Of a stretch of 64,000 nt of DNA, positions 1-7,443 are shown piece after piece. Within the stretch, counting starts at the first letter, position 1. Every line of letters begins with the position of its first letter. Location: positions 402,145-466,144 of the forward strand of contig NZ_JAABNN010000003.1 in NCBI RefSeq assembly GCF_009928415.1. The letters run 5' to 3'. Source of the stretch: Bacillus sp. USDA818B3_A. GTDB lineage: Bacteria; Bacillota; Bacilli; Bacillales; Cytobacillaceae. Both the position numbers and the translations under genes were made by a program. The notes beneath the pieces were generated by a model, which ran no database searches, was not told the DNA's origin, and was given only the letters and a program-made list of their open reading frames with translations.

Positions 1-124
1 TGTATACCTTTTCACCCGCTTCAATAGCCTGTGAATTCTTTTTGTCGAATATATTACTATTACTTATACAAAAAATAATACCAATAACAACCAAAATATA
101 AAATCCAATAAGTATTTTCTTCAT
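1..124 (-). CDS. N-terminus of a membrane-anchored protein, possibly a c-type cytochrome (partial)
   Basis: Only the first 41 codons are inside the window; the gene runs off the left edge. The visible part is Met-Lys-Lys, then about 18 hydrophobic residues (one membrane anchor or uncleaved signal), then a polar linker ending in AIEAGEKVY. That ending resembles the stretch just before the CxxCH haem motif in small membrane-bound cytochromes c of Bacillus, but the haem motif itself lies outside, so the family is a guess. The start codon is 9 nt after the stop of the upstream PCYCGC gene and is preceded by AGGGGTAA, so the two are very likely co-transcribed and possibly translationally coupled. 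Confidence 0.45.
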   Translation of the reverse strand, partial: MKKILIGFYILVVIGIIFCISNSNIFDKKNSQAIEAGEKVY

Positions 125-133
125 GGGTTACCC

Positions 134-583
134 CTACTTTGGCTCAGGTGTTGGGGTTGGTTCCCCAAGGTCTTCATACTTTTCAGTAATCAATTTGTAG
201 ATCTTCTCAGGACTCTTACCGTTAAGATGCATATCTATTGCCTCCCGGGCAATATTGACACAAGTATCTCACGATATCCCATGTGAATCCCATTCTTGTA
301 CAGCATTGTTATCTCCAACACTCTTAACGAAACAGTCTAGATTGCTCTTATGGCCATCTGCCACGCAGCCACAATAACAGGGAACTTGTGCAACGACTTC
401 TGGATGTGTTGAGGCCATTATATATGTTTCTTGAACTTTTTCAGAAGAGTTTAATACGAAATCCGGCAGTGGCTGATGCTTCTTATCAAGTTTCCAACTT
501 TGGTCATCAAGCTTGGAACTGCATCCTGCAGCAATGATTGCTAATAGAATGAAAAGGAAGAAGAAAGTAGTTATTCTTTTCAT
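134..583 (-). CDS. PCYCGC-family lipoprotein with in-frame UGA, predicted selenoprotein
   Basis: The frame encodes 149 residues if the TGA at 269-271 is read as an amino acid; otherwise it stops after 104. Residues 1-20 form a lipoprotein signal ending in AAG-C21. The signature PCYCGC lies at residues 68-73 and is followed by GHKSNLDCF. The TGA is codon 105, giving HGIS-U-DTC, a UxxC pair. The frame then continues without interruption for 44 codons (VNIAREAIDMH..NGKSPEKIYKLI..) to a TAG. From memory of the family, relatives have HG-x-x-C-x-x-C followed by a similar helix and a GKS..EI segment, so TGA replaces the first Cys. A hairpin of SECIS geometry follows. The function is unknown; an extracytoplasmic thiol/selenol redox or metal-handling role is inferred from the Cys motifs and lipid anchor. 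A nonsense mutation is the alternative, but the preserved downstream coding and hairpin argue against it. Confidence 0.82.
236..254 (-). promoter_or_regulatory. Candidate bacterial SECIS hairpin
   Basis: On the coding (minus) strand a perfect 7-bp stem TATTGCC/GGCAATA closes the 5-nt loop CGGGA. There are 14 nt between the TGA and the stem, and 21 nt between the TGA and the loop. Bacterial SECIS elements lie inside the coding frame just after UGA, with a small apical loop carrying a G among its first two bases, typically 16-37 nt from UGA. This hairpin meets each criterion (second loop base is G). It lies fully within the continued reading frame. Confidence 0.75.
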
Positions 584-720
584 CTAGTATTCACCCCTTT
601 CCTAATATTCTTATACAACTGTTATTTTAGCAAATAGGGATATCTACACTTATTCTAATTTCTTACTATTTAGTGAAGTTTTTAAGCTTACTAAAGTAAA
701 TTACACTTATTTAGGTAAAA

Positions 721-743
721 AGGAGGCCTAAACGCTGCCTCCT
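721..743 (-). terminator. Rho-independent terminator
   Basis: The stem AGGAGGC/GCCTCCT with a 9-nt loop is followed on the minus strand by TTTTTA. It lies directly after the stop of the membrane protein at 751-1248, so that gene is transcribed separately from the PCYCGC gene. Confidence 0.8.
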
Positions 744-750
744 GTTGTTA

Positions 751-1248
751 CTACATATTCATCATGTCATGGCCGCCTGCAGAACTTGTACCTAGCGAGG
801 GATCAATCATACCGAAAATCATCGCAATATGGGCAACAACTAAGAAGATACTAACAAAAATGGCATGGATTTTTAACTTTTCTTCTTCTGTCCTATTTTT
901 ATAAATCAGGCCTAAATCAAGTAATGCCATGCCAAGAAACGGAATAATACCAAGCAGGTAGAAAGTGACCGCTACAACGTCAATCCAGCCTTTCCATTCA
1001 CCATTTACTGTTAGTGGGATGTACGCATTTTTCATTAAGTAAATAAATATACCTGTAAAATAAAAACCGGCAAAGATTCCTGTTACCTTATTCAATTTTC
1101 TTAAAGCACCATCTAATTTCCTAGTAAATAAAATGGCTATTTCTGTTATTGCAAGGATCTCTGCACAGATGACCGGTACTGCCATAAAAATTAATAAATT
1201 CCAAGGCTGATTATCGGCCAGCAGCCCCATATAATGTGTCATATTCAT
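751..1248 (-). CDS. Multi-pass membrane protein, DUF6803-like
   Basis: A 165-residue integral membrane protein with about five hydrophobic segments and a short His/Met-rich tail (GGHDMMNM). It resembles uncharacterised Bacillus membrane proteins that I tentatively place in DUF6803. The start ATG has AAAGGAGCAG upstream. Met and His at the C-terminus hint at copper or haem contact, which is inference only. It lies between efp and the PCYCGC lipoprotein on the same strand but is separated from both by terminators, so it is a single-gene unit. No catalytic motif is recognisable. Confidence 0.7.
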   Translation of the reverse strand: MNMTHYMGLLADNQPWNLLIFMAVPVICAEILAITEIAILFTRKLDGALRKLNKVTGIFAGFYFTGIFIYLMKNAYIPLTVNGEWKGWIDVVAVTFYLLGIIPFLGMALLDLGLIYKNRTEEEKLKIHAIFVSIFLVVAHIAMIFGMIDPSLGTSSAGGHDMMNM

Positions 1249-1348
1249 GTTTATCTGCTCCTTTAAGTTATTTACACATTTAATATAAAAAATAAATGTG
1301 CAGAAACTTAGGAGAAACTTTGAATAAAATGTGTTAATTGGTCAAAAA

Positions 1349-1377
1349 AACCTTAGACCATTTTATGATCTAAGGTT
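1349..1377 (-). terminator. Terminator downstream of efp
   Basis: AACCTTAGA.. pairs with ..TCTAAGGTT around an A-rich loop and is followed on the minus strand by a run of seven T. It begins 9 nt after the efp stop codon. Confidence 0.85.
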
Positions 1378-1385
1378 GGTATAGA

Positions 1386-1943
1386 TTATGCACGAGAAAC
1401 ATAGCTTGCTTCCGTTGTATTAATGATGAGTTTATCTCCTTGGTTTATAAAGAAAGGAACTTGAACAATAAGACCCGTTTCAAGTGTTGCAGGTTTTGTG
1501 CCGCCAGAAGCTGTATCCCCTTTAATGCCAGGTTCTGTTTCGGTAACTTCTAATTCAACCGTATTTGGCAATTCTATACCAAGTGTTTCATATTGGAACA
1601 TCATGATGTGGACTTCCATATTTTCTTTTAAGAACTTTAATTCATATTCAATGTTTGCAGCTGGAAGTTCCACTTGTTCGTAAGAATCCATATCCATGAA
1701 CACGTGAGAATCACCGCTTGCATAAAGATATTGCATTTTACGATTGTCAATCTGTGCTTTTTCTACCTTTTCACCTGCACGGAACGTTTTCTCTTGAATC
1801 GCTCCGTTTCTTAAATTACGGAGCTTTGAACGAACAAATGCCGCTCCTTTTCCTGGTTTTACGTGTTGGAAGTCAAGAACGCGCCATAGGCCGCCATCGA
1901 CTTCGATTGTTAGTCCCGTCTTAAAATCGTTAACTGAAATCAT
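1386..1943 (-). CDS. efp: Translation elongation factor P
   Basis: EF-P binds stalled ribosomes at the E site and promotes peptide-bond formation at polyproline stretches. The protein is 185 residues, the normal length, with the N-terminal KOW-like domain, the central OB fold and the C-terminal OB fold ([18 protein letters not shown]). The modified lysine is visible as K32 in VKPGKGAAF; in B. subtilis this residue carries a 5-aminopentanol modification. The start ATG follows GGAGGATTTACAC. It sits 22 bp downstream of the Xaa-Pro peptidase gene on the same strand, the usual Bacillus pairing, and is probably co-transcribed with it. Confidence 0.98.
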   Translation of the reverse strand: MISVNDFKTGLTIEVDGGLWRVLDFQHVKPGKGAAFVRSKLRNLRNGAIQEKTFRAGEKVEKAQIDNRKMQYLYASGDSHVFMDMDSYEQVELPAANIEYELKFLKENMEVHIMMFQYETLGIELPNTVELEVTETEPGIKGDTASGGTKPATLETGLIVQVPFFINQGDKLIINTTEASYVSRA

Positions 1944-1965
1944 GTGTAAATCCTCCTAAAAATTC

Positions 1966-3027
1966 TTACAATATAATGAGTTCCTTTGTAGAGTGGGTAA
2001 GCGCTTCATTATGAGTGTCCGTAATTAAGGTATCGTCTTCAATTCGAACGCCGCCAAGACCCGGTATGTAGATTCCTGGTTCACAAGTAACCACCATGCC
2101 AGGTTCTAATATCATATCAGACTTCATGGATAAACCAGGTCCTTCGTGTATCTCAAGTCCAATCCCATGACCAGTAGAGTGGCCAAAGTATTCCCCATAA
2201 CCCTTTTCTGTTATGTAATCTCTAGTGATAGCATCTGCTTCCTTCCCTGTAATCCCAGGTTTAAATCCTGCCATCCCGCGTAATTGTGCTTCAAGAACAA
2301 TATTATAAATTTCTTTCAGCTTCGGATCAGGTTCGCCAACGGCAACAGTCCGGGTAATATCTGAGACATAACCGTTATAATAGCAGCCGTAGTCCATAGT
2401 GACAATATCTCCCGCTTCAATTACTTTATTACTTGCCACACCATGAGGCAGTGCGGAACGATGACCAGAAGCAACGATAGTATCGAAAGATGAGGAAGTA
2501 GCGCCAGCCTTTCTCATAAAAAACTCAAGCTCATTTGACACTTCTAATTCGGTTTTTCCTGGACGGATAAAATCCAAAATATGTTTAAATGCAGCATCAG
2601 CAATATCTGCTGCTACCTTTAATATCTTAATCTCTGCGTCCGTCTTAATCAAGCGTAACTTTTCAATGACACCTGAAATTGGGATAAGTTCAGCATCTAC
2701 TTCTTTTTCATATACTTTAACAGCAGAATATGTTAAAAAATCCGCCTCAAAACCCAGCTTTTTAATCCCTAATTTTTCCACTTGATGAGCAACTTCTTCC
2801 GCTATGGAACCAGAAAATTTAATAATATCAAATCCCTGGCATTGTTCTTGAGCCTGTTCAATATAGCGAAAATCTGTAATAAACTGTGCCTTGTCAGCAC
2901 TAATTAATACCACACCTGCTGTTCCTGTAAAATTAGATATGTAGCGGCGATTGTATGGACTGGTAATTAATATTCCATCAATATTATTTGCCGAAAAAGC
3001 AGATCGTAATTTTTCTAATTTTGGCAT
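1966..3027 (-). CDS. yqhT: Xaa-Pro aminopeptidase family protein (M24)
   Basis: A 353-residue M24 metallopeptidase that removes N-terminal residues ahead of proline. The N-terminal creatinase-like domain (about 1-130) precedes the pita-bread catalytic domain. The dinuclear metal ligands are visible in order: Asp in TMDYGCYY, Asp in YVSDITRT, His in HSTGHGIGLEIHEGP, Glu in TCEPGIY and Glu in RIEDD. A Shine-Dalgarno GGGAGAG lies before the ATG. The gene immediately precedes efp. In B. subtilis aroQ lies between this gene and yqhR; here only 76 bp separate them, so aroQ is not at this locus. Confidence 0.95.
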   Translation of the reverse strand: MPKLEKLRSAFSANNIDGILITSPYNRRYISNFTGTAGVVLISADKAQFITDFRYIEQAQEQCQGFDIIKFSGSIAEEVAHQVEKLGIKKLGFEADFLTYSAVKVYEKEVDAELIPISGVIEKLRLIKTDAEIKILKVAADIADAAFKHILDFIRPGKTELEVSNELEFFMRKAGATSSSFDTIVASGHRSALPHGVASNKVIEAGDIVTMDYGCYYNGYVSDITRTVAVGEPDPKLKEIYNIVLEAQLRGMAGFKPGITGKEADAITRDYITEKGYGEYFGHSTGHGIGLEIHEGPGLSMKSDMILEPGMVVTCEPGIYIPGLGGVRIEDDTLITDTHNEALTHSTKELIIL

Positions 3028-3103
3028 TTCCCCACTCTCCCTTTTTCTTTGGTTAAAGATAAAAATATTTTATCATAACCTCTTATATTCGACTAATTCA
3101 AAT

Positions 3104-3601
3104 TTACGTGGAAGCCTCTTTGTCTTTTACAGTATTAATTTCATATTCATAATTAATGGAATAACCAATAAAAGTTCCATATAGGATATATAAACAAATA
3201 GAAGTTATAATGGTATCCCTGCCCAACTCTGTAAATGGTTTAATTCCAGGAAAAATGGGATTAAGAACAAAAAAGACTAATAAGAACAGGACAATACCAA
3301 ATCCCATTCCGAACCAGATGCCCTTGAGCTTTCTTAGAACCGCATAGTATAGAAATGCAGTTAGAATTGAAACCATTACTAAAAAGACCAACGAAATAAC
3401 TTTCCCAAGCCAGCCATATTTCCAATTACCTAACGCCCAGGGCTCTAGTATGACATTAGGACTAACTTCTGTGAAATTAAAAAAATATGCAATGTAGCCG
3501 ATAATACCCCAAAAAAGCCCTCCGAATAAACCGGTCCAAAAAACCATCATTAAAAAAGACATGGGTTTTGGATAATGTTTTATCTGCTGTTCATTTGACA
3601 T
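3104..3601 (-). CDS. yqhR: Membrane protein YqhR
   Basis: A 165-residue protein with four predicted membrane helices: about 15-38, 65-88, 95-115 and 130-150. The charged N-terminus is short. It corresponds by position and hydropathy to B. subtilis YqhR, a conserved protein of unknown function in sporeformers. The ATG is preceded by GGAGGTATTTTA. It is divergent from yqhQ, with about 240 bp of promoter region between them. There is no enzymatic signature. Confidence 0.85.
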   Translation of the reverse strand: MSNEQQIKHYPKPMSFLMMVFWTGLFGGLFWGIIGYIAYFFNFTEVSPNVILEPWALGNWKYGWLGKVISLVFLVMVSILTAFLYYAVLRKLKGIWFGMGFGIVLFLLVFFVLNPIFPGIKPFTELGRDTIITSICLYILYGTFIGYSINYEYEINTVKDKEAST

Positions 3602-3842
3602 TAAAATACCTCCGATTTATTTTTACTTCGCAAGTTTGTCGTGTTTATTTAACTAAATTCCAACATTATTATGCCCTTAGCGTATCATTCCTTACATAGA
3701 AAAAATTTTTTTAGTTATTTTTCTGGAAAAATCATGTCATCCTAGAGGTTTTTTCACTTTTCTAGTAGAATAAAATTAAGTACATACAGATAAATCTATT
3801 CTGCTATTGTGCAACTAAGTTAATAGGTTGGTGTTAATAACC

Positions 3843-4787
3843 ATGTCTAAATCTCAAAAACCAATATATGGCGGTCAGGCAGTTGTTGAGGGTGTCATGT
3901 TTGGCGGAAAGCATCATTACGTTACTGCCATTCGCAGAAAAGATCGTTCTGTAGAATACTTTCACTTACCACGGAAAGCTAATCCCTTTTTCTCACGATT
4001 AAAGAAAATTCCTTTATTACGCGGAATAATTGCCATTATTGAAGCTAGTGCAAATGGCTCAAAACATTTAAACTTTTCAACCGAAAGATATGATGTAGAT
4101 CCTCAAGATGATCATACAATTAAAGAAAAAGAAGTTTCGAAAGTATCGATGTATTTAGGAGTAGCCGTTATAGGAGTCATCTCATTCTTGTTTGGGAAAT
4201 TTGCTTTCACTCTAATTCCGGTTTTTTTAGCTTTCCTAACAAAGCCTATATTCCCATCCGATTTTGCTCAAGTAATGGTTGAAGGGTTTTTTAAGCTCTT
4301 ACTGCTCCTTTCATATATATACTTTGTATCACTTACCCCACTTATAAAAAGAGTGTTTCAATATCATGGTGCAGAGCATAAAGTAATTAACACCTTTGAA
4401 GCAGGGGTAGAGTTAACAGTTGAAAATGTGCAGGCCCATTCTCGGCTGCACTACCGCTGTGGCAGCAGTTTTATCCTTTTTACGGTCGTTGTCGGTGTGT
4501 TTGTTTATTTACTAGTCCCCACCACGCCATTATGGTTACGTGTGGTGGACCGTCTTCTTCTCATACCTGTAGTATTAGGAATTTCATTTGAAGTCTTACA
4601 GGTGACGAACAAATTACGAGATATACCGGTATTAAGGTATTTAGGTCTACCAGGACTTTGGCTTCAATTGTTAACAACAAAGGAACCAACTAATGACCAA
4701 GTAGAAGTGGCAATTCTCTCTTTCCAAGAATTATTAAGGAGAGAGCGTGAAACAGAGTTTGATGCAAAAAATGAGGAAATTGTCTAA
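3843..4787 (+). CDS. yqhQ: DUF1385 membrane protein YqhQ
   Basis: A 314-residue protein with the DUF1385 signature: an N-terminal YGGQAVVEGVMFGGK block, three to four membrane helices, a central YHGAEHKVINTFE block, then HYRCGSSFILF and a C-terminal amphipathic region. Its biochemical role is unknown. The start is uncertain: ATG 3843 is the first ATG, while GTG 3831 and TTG 3828 are in frame upstream; AGGTTGG at 3825-3831 favours ATG 3843 at 11-nt spacing. It is followed 66 bp later by yqhP in the same direction. Confidence 0.9.
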   Translation: MSKSQKPIYGGQAVVEGVMFGGKHHYVTAIRRKDRSVEYFHLPRKANPFFSRLKKIPLLRGIIAIIEASANGSKHLNFSTERYDVDPQDDHTIKEKEVSKVSMYLGVAVIGVISFLFGKFAFTLIPVFLAFLTKPIFPSDFAQVMVEGFFKLLLLLSYIYFVSLTPLIKRVFQYHGAEHKVINTFEAGVELTVENVQAHSRLHYRCGSSFILFTVVVGVFVYLLVPTTPLWLRVVDRLLLIPVVLGISFEVLQVTNKLRDIPVLRYLGLPGLWLQLLTTKEPTNDQVEVAILSFQELLRRERETEFDAKNEEIV

Positions 4788-4853
4788 ATCTTTTTACCTA
4801 TGTGTTTAAAAGAATAAAAAAATGCTTAAGATGCTCTTAGGGAGGTGGCTTTC

Positions 4854-5237
4854 TTGAAAAATCGGATTTCAACAACCATTGTTGGGATACTTATTATACT
4901 TGCATTGCTTGGACTTGTAGGTTCATTTACAGCAAATCCTGCCGGTTTCATTCAGGGAATAGCTGTCATGGCTTTGATTGGTTTAGTCATTTATTTCCTT
5001 TTTCGAAGGTTTTCAAATTCGAACCCTCAGAAAAAAGAGCAGCAGGCATTTCTTAAGGCAGCAAAAAAATCTAAAAAGCGACTGCAGCAAAAAAGTGGGG
5101 ATACTTCTGCCAAAGGCTCCTCTCTTGGAACATTAGCAAAATTAAAGAAAAGCACCAGGACCAAAAAGAAATCACCTGCTCATTTAACCGTAATTGACGG
5201 CAAAAAGAGTAAAAAGAAAAATCGAGCGTCTTTTTAG
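4854..5237 (+). CDS. yqhP: Small membrane protein YqhP
   Basis: A 127-residue protein with two adjacent hydrophobic helices near the N-terminus followed by a very Lys/Arg-rich cytosolic tail (KKSKKRLQQK.., KKKSPAHL..). TTG 4854 is chosen as the start because GGAGG at 4841-4845 lies 8 nt upstream; the GTG at 4845 overlaps that site. It matches the B. subtilis yqhQ-yqhP order. The function is unknown; the basic tail could contact nucleic acid or lipid headgroups (inference). Confidence 0.85.
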   Translation: MKNRISTTIVGILIILALLGLVGSFTANPAGFIQGIAVMALIGLVIYFLFRRFSNSNPQKKEQQAFLKAAKKSKKRLQQKSGDTSAKGSSLGTLAKLKKSTRTKKKSPAHLTVIDGKKSKKKNRASF

Positions 5238-5254
5238 ACAGCTCGATTTTTTTT
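5219..5254 (+). terminator. Terminator of yqhQ-yqhP
   Basis: AATCGAGC pairs with GCTCGATT and is followed by eight T. The left arm is inside the last codons of yqhP. Confidence 0.85.
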
Positions 5255-5255
5255 A

Positions 5256-5288
5256 GAAAAGCGGAAGCGCCTTGAACAGGCGCTGAAG
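5256..5288. repeat. Short Bacillus-type GC-rich repeat fragment
   Basis: AAAAGCGGAAGCGCCTTG followed by a perfect AGCGCCT/AGGCGCT hairpin. Sequences starting this way recur between genes in many Bacillaceae genomes as a longer unit; this copy looks internally deleted. It lies between convergent yqhP and yqhO. Confidence 0.45.
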
Positions 5289-5306
5289 ATAGACATTAGC
5301 AAATAT

Positions 5307-6191
5307 TTAATAACTCCATTTATTTAAAAACTTTTTTGCCTGTTCCCGGCCGATGTCAAATAATTTTAGTTTTTTTTCGTGAGTCAAATCAAATTCGGTT
5401 AAAGAAACTCCTTCAGCTTTTATAAAGAGGATATTATCAACATGTTTTCTTGAGATATATCTTTGATCATGCGCATCCTTCATGGTTTCGAATAAGGCCC
5501 CAAATAGTTGAATCCCGTTTTTGATATGATGTTTCTCATGTTCATATTCACTTGGGCTTAGTTTTATTCCTAGTACAGGCCGGACTTTTTTCACATGCTC
5601 CGTATCAAACAGCCAAATAGGAAAGTTACTTAATACTCCCCCATCCACTATGACATTCACTCCATCCCTTGACCGTAATTTTACCGGCTCAAAAAAATAA
5701 GGGATACTGCAGCTCATTCTTATGGCTTTAGCGATTGAAAAAGATCCAGGATCAATCCCGAACTTCGGTAAATCATCAGGCAGAACCACCATTTGCCCAT
5801 TTGAAAGGTCAGAAGCAATGACTCTTAAAGCATCCGGAGGCAGGTCTGAAAAAGTCCTTAATCCCTTGGCTGCGAGTTTTTCCTTTAGCCACGATTCCAG
5901 TTCATTTCCCTTATAAAGACCCAGTTTCCAGTATACGAGCAGCCATTTAGCAATAGAAAAAGGAACAATTGTTTTTCGGGTATCAAGCATTTTCGGCAAA
6001 TCAAATTCATCCACTAATTGATAAACCTCTTTACTTGTGTAGCCAGCAACTACTAATGCGGCAATAATCGAGCCTGCACTTGTACCTGCAACCCGGGCAA
6101 ACTGAAATCCTCTGTTTTCAATTTCTTCGTAGGCTCCAATGAGAGCAAACCCTCTTATCCCCCCACCAGAAAAAACGCCGTCTATCTTCAT
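5307..6191 (-). CDS. yqhO: Patatin-like phospholipase YqhO
   Basis: A 294-residue patatin-fold protein, predicted acyl hydrolase acting on lipids. The oxyanion-hole motif is SGGGIRGF (residues 8-15), the nucleophile is Ser38 in GTSAG, and the catalytic Asp is in the VDGGVLSNFP motif around residue 190. There is no signal peptide, so it is cytoplasmic or peripheral. The substrate is unknown. The start ATG has TAGGAGTGG upstream. It stands alone, convergent with yqhP and followed upstream by splB on the same strand. Confidence 0.9.
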   Translation of the reverse strand: MKIDGVFSGGGIRGFALIGAYEEIENRGFQFARVAGTSAGSIIAALVVAGYTSKEVYQLVDEFDLPKMLDTRKTIVPFSIAKWLLVYWKLGLYKGNELESWLKEKLAAKGLRTFSDLPPDALRVIASDLSNGQMVVLPDDLPKFGIDPGSFSIAKAIRMSCSIPYFFEPVKLRSRDGVNVIVDGGVLSNFPIWLFDTEHVKKVRPVLGIKLSPSEYEHEKHHIKNGIQLFGALFETMKDAHDQRYISRKHVDNILFIKAEGVSLTEFDLTHEKKLKLFDIGREQAKKFLNKWSY

Positions 6192-6272
6192 GGGCAGCCA
6201 CTCCTATAGATGAACTTGTTACATCTTTAGTCGGCATGCTTAGAATATAGTACGGCGGACAAAGTAAAAATT

Positions 6273-7298
6273 TTAAGTGAAATATTGGACTACTGCATCA
6301 GGAAAAAATTCTTGAACATATGCCCGGATGGTCGTTTCCAAATCCTTTGCTTCTTCGGTCGGATAGACGTATTTACCAATTCCATATCTGCCCCATTTAT
6401 ACTTTCGTTTTTCCTCATTCATTTCGAGCTTCGTTTTTGGATAACGTTTGGCAATGACATTTTTAGCTGGTTTGGTAAAACGATGCTGAATGAGTTCAAA
6501 TGTCAAATCTGGCACGTCTACACCTTTTAGTTCCTCACTAAGACGTTCAAATAATTCCTTATATCCTTCCTTCCAGTCTTCATGCATGTAGATAGGTGCA
6601 ACGATAAAACCTAACGGATACCCGGCATTAGCGACTTTGCGGGCTGCTTTTAAACGTTCTTCAAACGGGGAGGTTCCTGGTTCAAAGTTCTTGATCACGT
6701 AACGAGAATTGACGCTAAACCTGAATCGTGTTTTCCCGTTGTGTTTCGCATCGAGAAGATGGTCGACATGATGGAATTTTGTCACGAATCGAAGCTGGCC
6801 ATACTCGGATTGTCCAAAGAATTCTATGGCCTTCTTTAAAGAATGGGTTAAATGATCGATTCCGACAATGTCAGATGTACAAGCTGCCTCAAACCGTGTA
6901 ATTTCGGGTTTGCGTTCATCCATATACTTTTGCGCCTGCTCAAAAATTTCATCTAAATTTACATAGGTTCGTATATACGGCTTGCTTCCAAGTGTAGTCT
7001 GGAGGTAACAATAATGGCAGTGACCCATGCAGCCGGTAGCGAGTGGGATGGCGTACTCTGCAGAAGGTTTAGATGTATCAAATTTCAGCGTTCTTCTTAT
7101 ACCCACTACAAGGGTTGATTTAGCATTTCGGTATTGCTGGAGTTCGTTATCACCAGGTATTCCTCTGACTTGATTATGTGAAGTGGTTTCCCGAATTTCC
7201 AGCCCTAACTTTGTAAATTTTTCTTTTAGCTCCCTGCCAAGCGGATATTCTAATGCTTTAGGCTCGATATAGACAAGCTGAGGCATAAAAGGGTCCAT
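6273..7298 (-). CDS. splB: Spore photoproduct lyase (radical SAM)
   Basis: Repairs the 5-thyminyl-5,6-dihydrothymine lesion formed by UV in spore DNA, directly reversing it during germination with S-adenosylmethionine and a [4Fe-4S] cluster. Cluster ligands are Cys90, Cys94 and Cys97 in ATGCMGHCHYCYLQ. The hydrogen-donor cysteine is Cys140 in FEAACTSDIVGIDHL, matching Cys141 of B. subtilis. The length, 341 residues, is standard. GAGGGAG lies 5 nt before the ATG. The small gene splA, which precedes splB in B. subtilis, is not seen here. The gene is strong evidence for an endospore former. Confidence 0.97.
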   Translation of the reverse strand: MDPFMPQLVYIEPKALEYPLGRELKEKFTKLGLEIRETTSHNQVRGIPGDNELQQYRNAKSTLVVGIRRTLKFDTSKPSAEYAIPLATGCMGHCHYCYLQTTLGSKPYIRTYVNLDEIFEQAQKYMDERKPEITRFEAACTSDIVGIDHLTHSLKKAIEFFGQSEYGQLRFVTKFHHVDHLLDAKHNGKTRFRFSVNSRYVIKNFEPGTSPFEERLKAARKVANAGYPLGFIVAPIYMHEDWKEGYKELFERLSEELKGVDVPDLTFELIQHRFTKPAKNVIAKRYPKTKLEMNEEKRKYKWGRYGIGKYVYPTEEAKDLETTIRAYVQEFFPDAVVQYFT

Positions 7299-7406
7299 AG
7301 TGACTCCCTCTTTTCTAATTGTTTTTTAGTAGTATGAGTTGTTGTCAGGGAAGATAATAAGAAATCATAAAGAGAAGTTTTTCCATTTGAAAATTGGATT
7401 AAAAAA

Positions 7407-7434
7407 GAGGATGGAACCAGTTAGTTCCATCCTC
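7407..7434 (-). terminator. Terminator downstream of nrdJ
   Basis: The 11-bp stem GAGGATGGAAC/GTTCCATCCTC with a 6-nt loop is followed on the minus strand by TTTTTT, 9 nt after the nrdJ stop codon. Confidence 0.9.
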
Positions 7435-7443
7435 CAAAAAGTT

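Noticed and set aside
134-583. Reading the PCYCGC gene as a simple 104-residue protein or as a nonsense pseudogene
   Set aside because: The 44 codons after the TGA remain open and family-like, include the partner Cys, and a well-placed hairpin follows. A pseudogene cannot be fully excluded without sel genes.
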